DNA from: Propionispira raffinosivorans DSM 20765
GTDB taxonomy: Bacteria > Bacillota > Negativicutes > Selenomonadales > Selenomonadaceae
NCBI RefSeq assembly: GCF_000381065.1
Contig: NZ_KB905839.1
Span: 124,001 to 188,000 of the forward strand
DNA length: 64,000 nt
Direction of reading: 5' to 3'
Positions 9,092 to 18,665 of the stretch are shown piece by piece; position 1 is the first letter of the stretch; every line of letters begins with the position of its first letter. Both the position numbers and the translations under genes were made by a program. The notes beneath the pieces are model-generated. The model was not told the DNA's origin. It saw nothing but the letters and a program-made list of their open reading frames with translations, and did no database searches.

Positions 9092-9127
9092 ACAAGGTAT
9101 ATTTATAATAAAATAAAATAAAATGAG

Positions 9128-9934
9128 ATGGGAGTGTTTAATATCATTAAACGTTCTATATTGACAGGTTTGCTTGCACTGACATTCGCTGTGGCGAACT
9201 TTTCGTGTGCCTATGCTGCCCAAGAAGAAAAACCAGTAGAAATTGTAAATAGTGATCAATTTAAAATTGCTCAATTAGGAGCGGGACAATTGATTGATGA
9301 ATACAGATTATCCAAGTATGATGTGATTAATGTAATGGTTATTGGATTTTCCAATGCATTTGGTGCTAGTAATAGCGGTAATAGTGCGGGGATATCGTCA
9401 TCACAATCCGCCACTGCGACCGACACATTAGGCGCAAATGATATCATGATAGGACCGGATGGCTATGCGCAGCTTCCCTATGCTGGAACAGTTAAGCTTG
9501 CTGGACTTACCGTGAAAGAGGCAACGGCTGTTTTATCACAAAAACTGAGCGAATATATAAAGATTCCCAGCATGTCGGTGATGATTAAACGGTATGGACC
9601 GAGAAAAGTCTATGTTATGGGAGAAGTGAAAAAACCTGGAATTCAAGAACTTACGATTGATTCCATGAATGTTTATGCGGCGATTTCAGCAGCGGAAGGT
9701 GTAGCTACCCATGGCAGACCAAAGCACATTCAAGTTCTTCGTAATATTGGTGATACGATGTACTATAAAGAGGTCAATATGGATGCTTATGTAACAAAAC
9801 ATGATTTGGCACAGAACCTAAAGCTGGAAGATGGCGATATTGTTTATGTACCTACTTCAAATAAGATTGATTTTAAAGAAGATATCATGCCATATGTTAC
9901 AGCAATTGCTTTGTATAAGACGTTGACAAATTAA
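9128..9934 (+). CDS. Polysaccharide export protein (Poly_export/SLBB, Wza-like)
   Basis: A 268-residue secreted protein. Residues 1-30 are a signal peptide ending FSCAYAA; the cysteine is not in a good lipobox, so signal peptidase I cleavage is more likely than lipidation. The mature part has the Poly_export domain (YRLSKYDVINV, then IGPDGYAQLPYAGTVKLAGLTV) followed by an SLBB segment (RKVYVMGEVKKPGIQEL). Family members form the periplasmic and outer-membrane channel for capsule or O-glycan export, which fits a diderm Firmicute. It lacks the long C-terminal helix region of E. coli Wza. The start is uncertain: GGGAG lies inside the first codons rather than upstream of ATG 9128. The Wzz-like gene follows after 21 bp. 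Confidence 0.9.
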   Translation: MGVFNIIKRSILTGLLALTFAVANFSCAYAAQEEKPVEIVNSDQFKIAQLGAGQLIDEYRLSKYDVINVMVIGFSNAFGASNSGNSAGISSSQSATATDTLGANDIMIGPDGYAQLPYAGTVKLAGLTVKEATAVLSQKLSEYIKIPSMSVMIKRYGPRKVYVMGEVKKPGIQELTIDSMNVYAAISAAEGVATHGRPKHIQVLRNIGDTMYYKEVNMDAYVTKHDLAQNLKLEDGDIVYVPTSNKIDFKEDIMPYVTAIALYKTLTN

Positions 9935-9955
9935 TTAGGGGAGAGTTTAACTTTT

Positions 9956-11299
9956 ATGGATAAAGAAGCATCAATCGATTTACGAGAATTCATGCAAATC
10001 GCATTACAGCATAAAAAAATTATTGTTTCCATTATCGTTTTTTGTACGATGGTGGCAATGTTTACGGCATTTTTTATATTGCCAAAAACCTATGAATCAA
10101 CGACCTTGGTTCGAGCAAAATCAGGGAGCAAACTGGATCTATCCGGTACCTCTGCGGCTATGGCAATGCTGGGAGGGGCTACAGCAGCTTCGCCTACTAC
10201 TGTGTATATGGAACTTATGAAGAGTCGTGCTGTGCTGGATCCACTTATTCAAGATTTGGATATACCCGAAGGCAAGAAGGAAAATATGTCTGCAAAAAGT
10301 TTTTCTAAGAGTAACTTAGACATTAAAAATGTAAAAGGTACGGATTTGCTGGAAATTACTGCAAAAGGAAAATCACCGGAAGAAGCTCAGATGATTTCAC
10401 AAAGAGTCGTCGATGGGTTTTTGAACCTTATGACACAGATGAATCAAAATGAACAATCTTTCATGGCGAAGTTTTTATCAGTACGTATTGATACGGCAAA
10501 AAAAACACTGGATGATGCTTCACAAAAGCTGGAAGATTTTAGTCAGAATAAAAAAATCTATGTTCCAGAAGAACAGGCAAAAGCTGAACTTGAAAGAATG
10601 ACCGCGTTTGATAAAGCCTATGGTGATTTGAAAGTACAAGAAGAAAGTGCAAAAGCTCAATTTGATAGTACTACAGCGCAGTTGGGTCAGCAAAATGCAA
10701 AGCTCAAAGAATTTAATGTTGCCGATAATGAAACTGTACAAAAGATTCGCAATAGTATCATTGATAAACAAGTTGAGCTTGTGACATTAGAGCAACAATA
10801 TCAAGAGAAACACCCGAGTGTCATTGCTGCCAAAGCAGAACTCACTGCGTTGCAAGCGAGTCTTAATCAAGAAGTTTCTGATTATGTGGCAGCTGGTACG
10901 GTTACGATGAATCCGGTACAAGCAGAAATTCTCAAAGGTAAAACACTTGCTGAAACCAATATTGCGGTAGCACAAGCCAGTATCAGCGCGGTACAAGCTA
11001 TGCAAAATAAAACGGAAGGGGATATGAGTAAATTATCGGCTGACAGTTTGCAGTATATTAACTTGAAACGTGAGGTATCTATTGATGAAGAAATATATTT
11101 GACTTTGGTCAAAAATTTTGAAACAGCACGCATTCAAGAAACAATGGATAGTATGGATATTCAAATTGTCGATCCGGCAGATTTACCGAAAAAACCAACA
11201 GGACCGTGGAAATTGCTCATCACAGCAATTGGTGGTACGATCGGCCTTATGATTGCCTTCGGCTATACATTTGTATTGTATAATAAACGTCATTTATAA
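9956..11299 (+). CDS. Wzz/PCP-type polysaccharide chain-length determinant
   Basis: A 447-residue polysaccharide co-polymerase. It starts with a GGGGAGAG ribosome binding site. Residues 1-20 are cytoplasmic, then a membrane helix (about 22-45), a long periplasmic coiled-coil-rich region, the proline-rich PADLPKKPTGPWK and a second membrane helix at 420-440. This is the Wzz/GNVR architecture. No C-terminal tyrosine kinase domain is fused and none is encoded in the window, so it is closer to O-antigen Wzz or a kinase-less PCP than to Wzc. It is expected to set chain length and link the flippase/polymerase machinery to the export protein. A terminator follows the stop codon. Confidence 0.9.
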   Translation: MDKEASIDLREFMQIALQHKKIIVSIIVFCTMVAMFTAFFILPKTYESTTLVRAKSGSKLDLSGTSAAMAMLGGATAASPTTVYMELMKSRAVLDPLIQDLDIPEGKKENMSAKSFSKSNLDIKNVKGTDLLEITAKGKSPEEAQMISQRVVDGFLNLMTQMNQNEQSFMAKFLSVRIDTAKKTLDDASQKLEDFSQNKKIYVPEEQAKAELERMTAFDKAYGDLKVQEESAKAQFDSTTAQLGQQNAKLKEFNVADNETVQKIRNSIIDKQVELVTLEQQYQEKHPSVIAAKAELTALQASLNQEVSDYVAAGTVTMNPVQAEILKGKTLAETNIAVAQASISAVQAMQNKTEGDMSKLSADSLQYINLKREVSIDEEIYLTLVKNFETARIQETMDSMDIQIVDPADLPKKPTGPWKLLITAIGGTIGLMIAFGYTFVLYNKRHL

Positions 11300-11340
11300 A
11301 AAACAAGGGCGAACATATGGTTTTCGCCCTATTGTTTTTT
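11299..11340 (+). terminator. Intrinsic terminator after the Wzz-like gene
   Basis: GGGCGAA / TTCGCCC stem (11307-11313 and 11323-11329) flanked by an A-rich left arm and TTGTTTTTT on the right, starting directly at the stop codon. It separates the export genes from the sugar transferase, unless read-through occurs. Confidence 0.85.
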
Positions 11341-11396
11341 ACGAGTAGGTTTAGAATAAGTTGAGATATGCAATTTTAGAGATGAGGTGTGAAGCT

Positions 11397-12800
11397 ATGC
11401 GAAGAAGATTCCCTATGTCAAGAAAATTAATTTTGCTTTTTGGTGATATAGGCTTAATGGTGTTAGCAGCAATTATTGCGGCGAACCTAATTTTGGATAA
11501 AGATTTATTGAAAGTGAATATAAACCTATATTCGGGAATGGTTCCTATTATGCTAATTTTAATGGGGATTTTGTTTAATGTAAATGGACTTTTTTCGCTC
11601 GAAAGAAAGCGTTATGCCGAAATATTGCTTAGTTTAGCGGTGTCTTTTCTTAATTTGATGATTATTATGATGGCAATTAGCTTCTTTGTGAGAGAGTTTA
11701 GCTATTCACGTGGAGTATTGCTATTGTCGGTATTTTTGCAATTTATTATGATTGCTTTGTGGAAATACATTTTTTGGCGTATTGAATGCTCCTTACATAG
11801 TACAGTGTCGAAAGCTTTATTGATTGGAAATAATGAAGAATGTGAGCGTGTGTTTACTAGACTTAGAATGCAGCCTCAAATGAATTTGGAAATAAAATAT
11901 ATTTGTACAGATAGACAGCGGTGCAACTGGAAGAATGTCATTGATGAGATTGACCTTGTGGTAGTTTGTTCGGATTTGAAATTAAAAGAGAAGTCAGATA
12001 TTGTTCATACTTGTAATATGAAGCAAAAACAGGTGCTTTTGATACCGGATATTTATGAGCTCTTTTGCAGTGGAGCGGAATTGCAAAAAATTGATGATAT
12101 TCCAGTCTTTAAGCCACAACCATTGGTGCCTAGTTTAGAACAGCGTTCCTTGAAACGTATGCTAGATATTTTAATTTCTTGGTCGGTAGGGGTATTGGCT
12201 AGTCCCTTTTTCTTGATAACAGCGATTGCTATTAAGATTTTTGATCCGGGACCGATTTTTTATAGTCAAGTGCGAACTGGTAGAAATGAAAAAAAATTCA
12301 AAGTCTACAAATTCCGTACAATGCGTGTTGATGCTGAAAAGTTTTCTGGACCAATGATGTCGACAGAAAATGATCCGCGCATTACAAAATTAGGACGATT
12401 TATGCGTGCGACACGACTTGATGAATTACCACAGCTTTGGAATGTCATTGTTGGTGATATGAGCATAGTAGGGCCTAGACCAGAAAGACCATTCTTTGTG
12501 GAACAATTCAAAAAAGAGATACCAGAATATATCTATAGGCATAATGTAAAACCTGGGATTACTGGTCTAGCACAAGTCTATGGCAAATATAATACAACGC
12601 CGTATGATAAACTTATCTATGACTTAATGTATATACAAAAATGTAACATGTTAAATGATTTAGTAATTATTATACAAACAGTGAGAGTCTTGGCTACAAA
12701 GAGTGCTACGGAAGGTGTTGGATCTAATCAGAAAAACGTTAATTTAGATATCTATAAGATTAGTGATATTGGGACATTTAAACGTGGTATTTATAAATAA
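11397..12800 (+). CDS. Exopolysaccharide polyprenyl-phosphate sugar-1-phosphate transferase (WbaP/WcaJ-like)
   Basis: Initiating enzyme that moves a sugar-1-phosphate from a nucleotide sugar to undecaprenyl phosphate at the inner membrane face. The start at 11397 has GAGGTG 7 bp upstream; an upstream in-frame TTG at 11361 lacks this. About 467 residues: four N-terminal helices, a central Rossmann-like region, then a re-entrant helix (LDILISWSVGVLASPFFL) and the catalytic bacterial sugar transferase domain with DPGPIFYSQVRTG, YKFRTM, RLDELPQLWNV and SIVGPRPERP. All catalytic-type residues are present, including the Asp-Glu of DELPQ. It heads the repeat-unit assembly block. The primed sugar is unknown. 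Confidence 0.93.
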   Translation: MRRRFPMSRKLILLFGDIGLMVLAAIIAANLILDKDLLKVNINLYSGMVPIMLILMGILFNVNGLFSLERKRYAEILLSLAVSFLNLMIIMMAISFFVREFSYSRGVLLLSVFLQFIMIALWKYIFWRIECSLHSTVSKALLIGNNEECERVFTRLRMQPQMNLEIKYICTDRQRCNWKNVIDEIDLVVVCSDLKLKEKSDIVHTCNMKQKQVLLIPDIYELFCSGAELQKIDDIPVFKPQPLVPSLEQRSLKRMLDILISWSVGVLASPFFLITAIAIKIFDPGPIFYSQVRTGRNEKKFKVYKFRTMRVDAEKFSGPMMSTENDPRITKLGRFMRATRLDELPQLWNVIVGDMSIVGPRPERPFFVEQFKKEIPEYIYRHNVKPGITGLAQVYGKYNTTPYDKLIYDLMYIQKCNMLNDLVIIIQTVRVLATKSATEGVGSNQKNVNLDIYKISDIGTFKRGIYK

Positions 12801-13646
12801 CTACTTGTTTAATATGAATAAATGTCAAATGAAATTAAGTGAATTCAATATGGTGCATCAGTTGTATGCGCTTAGGTTCAGCATGATGTCTTTACTATAA
12901 TTAAAATTTTTATTTTAGATATCTAGAATATTCTTTGTGATTACTTGTATTAAACAAAAAGAGAAATATGATCATTTTGCCAACAAATATTATAGATTAT
13001 TGGAAATCAAAACAAACACATCAGTTTTAAGAATAAATAGAGCTACTTCGTATATTTGTTTGACGAATACGAATTATATGAGTATTGTATAGGGACAGTT
13101 CATCAATCAGTATGGCAGGCAGTATTTGCAAAATGAGGTAATCATTTGTCGTAGTTTTGCTCTTATTGAAACAATCCGTTTTCTTACTCCATCCTTATGA
13201 GGTTTTCAAATAGCTTGAGAATGCCAGATGTTATGCTCATTTTACGTTAATTAATTGGTGTGCTTATGAAATGACCGATCGTATGGCTTTCTTTTATACG
13301 AAAAAAATGAAGGACGTGCTATAGATAGGTCTAATTCAAGAAAAAAATAAAGTGAAAACGCAGTAAGATAGAATTATCATAAATCGTTTTAGAGTATACA
13401 AGTGTGAGAATGGGTTGTTTTTAAAAAAATCAAACTTCCATTCGATAATCAATAATCAGGCAAGATTATGCATTAATACCCTTCAAACTCAGTAGTGCGG
13501 AAAAATGGTGTAAATGTTCATAAAGCAATTGAATTCACATTGTGATATGAATGTATAATTAATGCTAATTAGATAAGCTTTTAAAATATTAATGTGTTTA
13601 ATTCAAAGATATACCACTAGAAATTTATTTTTTAAGGAGTATTTTA
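12801..13646. other. AT-rich gap without an intact gene
   Basis: About 850 bp with no credible open reading frame. Short stop-interrupted stretches on the plus strand around 13100-13330 (for example one reading NWCAYEMTDRMAFFYTKKMK) have a coding-like look and may be remains of a decayed gene, but no family was recognised. AAGGAG at 13634-13639 belongs to the next gene. Confidence 0.5.
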
Positions 13647-14804
13647 ATGGTTAAAAATATGTGGGATAAGTTCTTTATATTGTTTATGGCATTATCTCTT
13701 TTTTGTATAACAAGACAAGTTCCTTTTCAACAGTTAGGCGGACTCATAACTCCACTATATATCATTTCTCTAATATTTTATATTAGGAATATTAGAGAAA
13801 ATATATATAGTGAAGAAAAATATATGCAACGCTGTATATTGATTTATGTAATGTTTTTTAGCATAATGTTTTTTTATGCCATTGCATTGGGAAACGAATT
13901 TTATTATGTTTTACAGACGTATGCGGTAATACTGCTTTTGATATTTGCATATTATATAAAACCAAATGAAAAAATTATAAGTGTATATATTTTTTTAGCA
14001 TTATTACACGCTATTGTTTTGATTGGGCTGAACTACTTCTTTATTACTACTATGGTACATGAGAATTTTATAATAAGGGCAATTTTTAGTGAAAATGGAT
14101 ATGGCGGGGATGCATTTTTTGTAAATGATTATTTATGTAGAATTATTATTAAGGGAAATGAACTGCTCCCCTTGGCCATCATGCTTGTTGAAGTCCATTA
14201 TGAAAAGATGAAAAAATACCTTTTATTATGTATTTTTATTTTTGCTACGATTATAGCGGGGAATTTCGGTTTTATTATGGCATTATTTATATTTTATATT
14301 TTATGGTGGATATATCAAAAAAAATATAAAACTATTTGTTGCGTTTTTGTAGGCTTACTTGTTTCTGGGAGTATTTTATCAACAGATTTATCGGAATATA
14401 TATCGGGAAAGCAAGATAGTTCTTGGTCAGCGCGGATCGACCAAGTAAATGTTCTAGTAGATGATTTTGATACTGCATTTGATATTGTTGTAGGTAAAGG
14501 AATGGGGAATAATGTAAATGTAAGAGGGCAATATAGAGATTATAGCGGTCAACGGTATTATGAAGTTCAAGGAATGTACATTTTCAATCAAATAGGATTT
14601 ATGGGAATGATTTTGGTAATATTCATGAATATTATTTTATCTGTTAATTATTTTAAAAGTATGCAGGCGAAAATAATATACATAGCTTATTTTTCATATG
14701 CCATAACGAATCCCTATATATTTAATATATTTCATTTGATTGTTATAAATGTTTTGGTGTCAATTCCAATAACAATAGATAAACGCATAGAACAGGAAGG
14801 ATAA
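13647..14804 (+). CDS. Putative O-antigen/capsule polymerase (Wzy-like membrane protein)
   Basis: A 385-residue protein with about ten predicted membrane helices and a larger hydrophilic loop around residues 250-310 containing SWSARIDQVNVL. Wzy polymerases have little sequence conservation and are recognised by topology, by such a loop and by lying beside glycosyltransferase genes, all true here. AAGGAG precedes the ATG by 7 bp. The 3 bp gap to the next gene suggests translational coupling. As only one such protein occurs near the flippase, it is the best polymerase candidate for the repeat unit. Confidence is moderate because this is topology and context, not motif evidence. Confidence 0.65.
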   Translation: MVKNMWDKFFILFMALSLFCITRQVPFQQLGGLITPLYIISLIFYIRNIRENIYSEEKYMQRCILIYVMFFSIMFFYAIALGNEFYYVLQTYAVILLLIFAYYIKPNEKIISVYIFLALLHAIVLIGLNYFFITTMVHENFIIRAIFSENGYGGDAFFVNDYLCRIIIKGNELLPLAIMLVEVHYEKMKKYLLLCIFIFATIIAGNFGFIMALFIFYILWWIYQKKYKTICCVFVGLLVSGSILSTDLSEYISGKQDSSWSARIDQVNVLVDDFDTAFDIVVGKGMGNNVNVRGQYRDYSGQRYYEVQGMYIFNQIGFMGMILVIFMNIILSVNYFKSMQAKIIYIAYFSYAITNPYIFNIFHLIVINVLVSIPITIDKRIEQEG

Positions 14805-14807
14805 GCA

Positions 14808-15656
14808 ATGGCAGATTTTTCAAGAAAAAACAATATAGTAGCAATTGTTGTAGTATACAATCCGGAGCTGGATTTGGTAACAGCCAATATTGATAATATT
14901 AAAAAGCAAGTTGATAAGGTTTTTGTGGTTAATAACAGTAAAAGAAATTACAGCTTTATCGATGTTGAGATAATTAATAATGGGGACAATTTAGGAATTG
15001 CTAAAGCTTTAAATATAGGTTTGACTTTCGCTATAAAAAATAAATTTAAATATGCTGTTCTTTTAGATCAAGATAGTAAAATAGATAAAAACATGGTTGA
15101 GTTTTTAATTGCTGGTCACAAAGTAGCAGGAAATGTTGCAATGACAGTACCTAAAGTTATTTACAATGGTATATCCTCCACGTATCCTAACAAAATGAGT
15201 AATACTCATTTTGTAAATTTTGCTATTACGTCAGGCTCTTGTATTAACTTAGAAATCATATCTAATATTGGTTTTATGGATGAATCTTTTTTTATAGATA
15301 GTGTAGACTTTGATTATTGTTTTAAAATTAAAATGAGTGGATATCATATTATTCAAATCAATAATGCTTTGTTATATCAACAACTTGGCAACTTAAAAGA
15401 ATATAAAATATTGTGTTTCAAGTTTTATCCAATAAACTATGTTCCTATTAGACAATATTACATAGTACGAAATCGACTATACTTAGCTATTCGATATTTC
15501 AAACATAACCCCATGTTCTTTCTTAAATCCATTTTACGTATTTTATATAATATGTTTTTAATTATTATTTTTGAAGAGAATAAAGTTCAAAAATTGATAT
15601 ATATACAAAAAGGGATCATAGATTGTCTATTAAATCGAATGGGAAAATATAGTTGA
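14808..15656 (+). CDS. GT2 glycosyltransferase, rhamnosyltransferase-like
   Basis: A 282-residue family 2 glycosyltransferase. The N-terminus IVAIVVVYNPELDLV, the segment VFVVNNS, NNGDNLGIAKALNIGL and the metal motif LLDQDSK are the pattern of the RfbF/WbbL-type rhamnosyltransferase subgroup, which uses DQD instead of DxD. The C-terminal region (PIRQYYIVRNRLYL) is also typical. It starts 3 bp after the polymerase candidate and is co-transcribed. The rhamnose assignment is from family resemblance only; no rml genes are in this window. Confidence 0.85.
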   Translation: MADFSRKNNIVAIVVVYNPELDLVTANIDNIKKQVDKVFVVNNSKRNYSFIDVEIINNGDNLGIAKALNIGLTFAIKNKFKYAVLLDQDSKIDKNMVEFLIAGHKVAGNVAMTVPKVIYNGISSTYPNKMSNTHFVNFAITSGSCINLEIISNIGFMDESFFIDSVDFDYCFKIKMSGYHIIQINNALLYQQLGNLKEYKILCFKFYPINYVPIRQYYIVRNRLYLAIRYFKHNPMFFLKSILRILYNMFLIIIFEENKVQKLIYIQKGIIDCLLNRMGKYS

Positions 15657-15777
15657 CCTGCAAATAGAAATTTTGGTTAAGAAAAATTTATTTATGTAAG
15701 AAGTTGTTTCTAAATTATTTGTTATGACAATGAGGATGATTTTGTATGTTATTAAATAGAAATTTAATGGTGATTTT

Positions 15778-16323
15778 ATGAGTGATAAAAGATTTTTTGA
15801 TAAATTAGCTGTTTTTGATTTGGATGATACTTTATACGATGGAAATTCACATTTATTAGTATTAGAAGCTTATTATGATACAAAATTGTTTAGGGGGCTT
15901 TTTTTTAGAGCTTTGTGGAAATTATTACCTAGTGCTCAAGTTAAGATACTATGGGTATTATATAATAAAATTCCAAATGACTATATTATAAACTTTGAAA
16001 TAAAGTTTAAAGAAAAAATAATTCGGATTTTAAATAAAAAAAAGAAAGAACAATTTAAGATCCTTATTGTGTCGACAGCTCCTAATAAACTTATAGAAGT
16101 AGCGGCAAATAAATTGAACATAGAGTGGTTTCATGCAGAAAAAAACGGGAAATTGGAAGTTATAAAAAAAGAATTTATGTATGATTATTTATTTGTTTGT
16201 ACAGATAATGAAACTGATTTAGATATTTTGCGAGTTGCAAACAGTCATGTTATATGTTGTAAAAAAACCCATAGAGAATTTTTTAAAAGAAATTTAGATG
16301 CGCCGCATTTTTGGGAGGATTAA
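15778..16323 (+). CDS. HAD-family phosphatase
   Basis: A 181-residue haloacid dehalogenase-superfamily protein. Motif I is FDLDDTLYDGNS (nucleophile and general acid Asp), motif II lies in LIVSTAP, and motif IV is CTDNETDLDIL. The pattern resembles phosphoserine-phosphatase-like (class IB) enzymes. It starts after a 120-bp gap and ends 1 bp before the UbiA-like gene. HAD and UbiA-type domains are known as fusions in polyprenyl-phosphate phosphoribosyl transferase-like proteins, so the pair may make or process a polyprenyl-phosphate sugar. That role is inference. Confidence 0.75.
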   Translation: MSDKRFFDKLAVFDLDDTLYDGNSHLLVLEAYYDTKLFRGLFFRALWKLLPSAQVKILWVLYNKIPNDYIINFEIKFKEKIIRILNKKKKEQFKILIVSTAPNKLIEVAANKLNIEWFHAEKNGKLEVIKKEFMYDYLFVCTDNETDLDILRVANSHVICCKKTHREFFKRNLDAPHFWED

Positions 16324-16324
16324 A

Positions 16325-17137
16325 ATGTTTTATTTACCGTTTGTATATGGAATATTTAGTCGTTGCCAAGGGCTTTTTTATAAAATAACATTTTTTGTAA
16401 TAACAATCTTCCCTATATTGTATTTTGTGATTTTAAGCAATGATGAATATGTAAAAAATTTAATGATATTCAGTATAGCCTTTTTAGCAATCTATTCTGT
16501 TTATGAAATAGGTTACTTATTTAATGACATATATACTGTGAATTTTGAAAATAATCCAACATTTAGATTGGAAAATAAATATTTTGAAATAGTTAAGCAG
16601 CAATTTCCATTATTAATTGCTGTAAGAATATTTTATACGGTACTGTGTTTGTTTATACTGTCGTTATTTGAGGTATATAACTTAGAATTGTTTTATTTTT
16701 TAATAGTACTTTTAAATTTATCATATGCCATACATAATACATATAGAAATAAAATTAATATAATTACTATGTTTTTTATTGTTGGGTTAAAGTATGTGGC
16801 GATACCGGTTTTATTTTATCCGCTAGGGGATTATTTCACAGTATCTTTTATATTGATACTTATAATTCCTTTTCTTAGAAGTATAGAATATGCTTCTAAG
16901 AAAAAATTTGACATTGATTTTTTAAAAAAATTGAATGTTGATACTTTCAGAATAAGCTATTATAGCTGTATCGTGATACTGTGTTTTGTTCTTAGCTTTT
17001 TTTATCGGTATTTTTTATTTGGGGCATTTCTTGGAGGTGTGTTTTTATTGTTTAGGATAGGCATATTAATTATATTAAAAATACCTAATATAAAAAATAA
17101 AATTAACTATATACGAAAAATTAATAAAAATATATAA
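16325..17137 (+). CDS. Divergent UbiA-like polytopic membrane protein
   Basis: About 270 residues with eight or nine hydrophobic segments. GGAGG lies 7 bp before ATG 16325, which is preferred over an upstream ATG inside the HAD gene. After the second helix it has YLFNDIYTVNFENNPTFR (near residues 64-81). This resembles the first Asp-rich motif of UbiA prenyltransferases (NDxxDxxxD...HPxKR), but the second and third Asp are replaced by Thr and Asn/Glu. It could be a UbiA-fold enzyme with altered chemistry, or an unrelated membrane protein. The HAD partner gene supports the UbiA reading. A polyprenyl-phosphate modifying role is a guess. Confidence 0.5.
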   Translation: MFYLPFVYGIFSRCQGLFYKITFFVITIFPILYFVILSNDEYVKNLMIFSIAFLAIYSVYEIGYLFNDIYTVNFENNPTFRLENKYFEIVKQQFPLLIAVRIFYTVLCLFILSLFEVYNLELFYFLIVLLNLSYAIHNTYRNKINIITMFFIVGLKYVAIPVLFYPLGDYFTVSFILILIIPFLRSIEYASKKKFDIDFLKKLNVDTFRISYYSCIVILCFVLSFFYRYFLFGAFLGGVFLLFRIGILIILKIPNIKNKINYIRKINKNI

Positions 17138-17309
17138 AAAGGATTAATGTTGACTCAGATATTGAAATATTAGGTAACTTGATATAGAATCTTTTTAAAG
17201 ATCAAAAGATAATTTCTATCAATGAAAATGGGGAAATAACATTGCTTAATAATTGTTATTTACTAATAATTTAATATCTAATTATATCTTTTATAAGGTA
17301 GGTGGAACT

Positions 17310-18125
17310 GTGAAGTTTTCTGTATTATTATCGGTTTATAAAAAAGAAAAAAAGCAATATTTTCAACAAGCTTTAGAAAGTATTCTTAATCAAACATTGC
17401 TTCCATCAGAAATTGTAGTTGTCAAAGATGGTTACTTAACGACTGAATTAAACGAAGTATGTTTAACTTATGAAAGAAAACATTCTAATTTGATTCGTTT
17501 TGTGCAATTAGAGAAAAACCAAGGATTAGGAACAGCTCTTCGACTAGGTTTAAATTATTGCACATATGATATTATTGCGAGAATGGATACTGATGATATT
17601 GCAAGATCGGATCGATTTGAAAAGCAAATCAGAGAATTTGAAAAAGATCGCAATCTAGCTATTCTTGGTAGTGCCATTGAAGAATTTTCTACAATACCGA
17701 CTGTCGTAAATACAATTCGTAATGTTCCGTTGTTGGATCAGGAGATAATCGAGTATGCAAAAAAAAGAAATCCATTTAATCATATGACGGTTATGTTTAG
17801 AAAAAAAGCAGTTTTATCCGTGGGAAGTTATCAGCCGTTTTATTCAAATGAAGATTATTATTTGTGGTTTCGCTTATTAAATAAAGGCTATAAAGCAAAA
17901 AATTTGTCCGAGTGCTTGGTTTCTGTTCGAGTTGATAAAAACTTTTTTAAACGACGTGGTGGAGTAAAATATTTTTTTCAAGAGATAAAATTGCAAAAAA
18001 TATTTTATCAGAGTGGATTTATAGATTTTTTTGAGTGTATGCGAAATATAATCATACGTATGATTGCAAGAGTAGTTCCAAATATAATCAGGGAATGTTT
18101 ATATAAAAAATATATGAGAAAATAA
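17310..18125 (+). CDS. GT2 glycosyltransferase (AmsE-like)
   Basis: Family 2 glycosyltransferase of about 271 residues. The GTG at 17310 is chosen because AGGTGG lies 4 bp before it and the product then begins MKFSVLLSVYKKEKK, the canonical start; an in-frame ATG at 17253 adds a non-conserved leader. Motifs are LESILNQTLLPSEIVVVKDG, NQGLGTALRLGL and the DxD in IARMDTDDIA. This subgroup (amylovoran AmsE-like) acts in exopolysaccharide repeat-unit synthesis. The gene is followed by a gap carrying a dead insertion sequence, so it probably ends a transcription segment. Confidence 0.88.
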   Translation: MKFSVLLSVYKKEKKQYFQQALESILNQTLLPSEIVVVKDGYLTTELNEVCLTYERKHSNLIRFVQLEKNQGLGTALRLGLNYCTYDIIARMDTDDIARSDRFEKQIREFEKDRNLAILGSAIEEFSTIPTVVNTIRNVPLLDQEIIEYAKKRNPFNHMTVMFRKKAVLSVGSYQPFYSNEDYYLWFRLLNKGYKAKNLSECLVSVRVDKNFFKRRGGVKYFFQEIKLQKIFYQSGFIDFFECMRNIIIRMIARVVPNIIRECLYKKYMRK

Positions 18126-18139
18126 TATCAAAGAAAAAT

Positions 18140-18665
18140 GTTTCATAGAATGCAGAGGGAAAACTGAATCCGCTAGATCGGCTCGCCAATTTTTGTAAAG
18201 TTTACTTCAGTTCGTGACATTTCCATCTCAATGAAAAACTCTAGAAGTCAAGGGTACATCAGTGTGCAGAAATTTTTGCACACTGCAATGCCAAAAACAC
18301 ATGTAAGATAGAATTTTCTAGAACTGGTGGCTCCTAAAAGAATGAGGATGTAGGCATCCAGAATATATCGCCAACTGCCCCAATATCTGATGCAGTTAAA
18401 CTTACGTGTCGGATTATAGTTGATATCTGCGTGATTAGTCAGGCAATAGTTGTTCTTGTGATGGTTGTATTCTTGATCAACGATGAGTCACAATCTGTTC
18501 CATAAAGGAAAGTTTGTTCGATGGTGCTATGCGCTAGCTGATGGGTAGACGTATTTCGCTGAATTTCTCAAGTGTTGTTTCATTCGTCAGGATGTTCCAG
18601 CTGTAATACTCAGCGTTACGAAAATAGTTGTTGGGTCCTTCTTTTACGGGTTTTTAAAATAGATG
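18140..18665 (-). pseudogene. Decayed IS21-family remnant (istB and end of istA)
   Basis: Read on the minus strand this stretch is a badly degraded copy of the IS21 genes found intact at 29130-31410. The fragment RKFNCIRYWGSWRYILDAYILILLGAT parallels the intact helper (RKLNRNQILDLASCRYIPDAYNLILLGAT, shown here only in pieces). The Walker A motif GATGSGKS has become GATSSRKF. Further on FFIEMEMSRTEVNFTKI is joined directly to GEP by an internal deletion between two KI positions. The start of istB (NETTLEKFSEIRLP) and the istA end are also recognisable near 18500-18665. The remaining gap to 19157 shows no gene. Confidence 0.8.
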
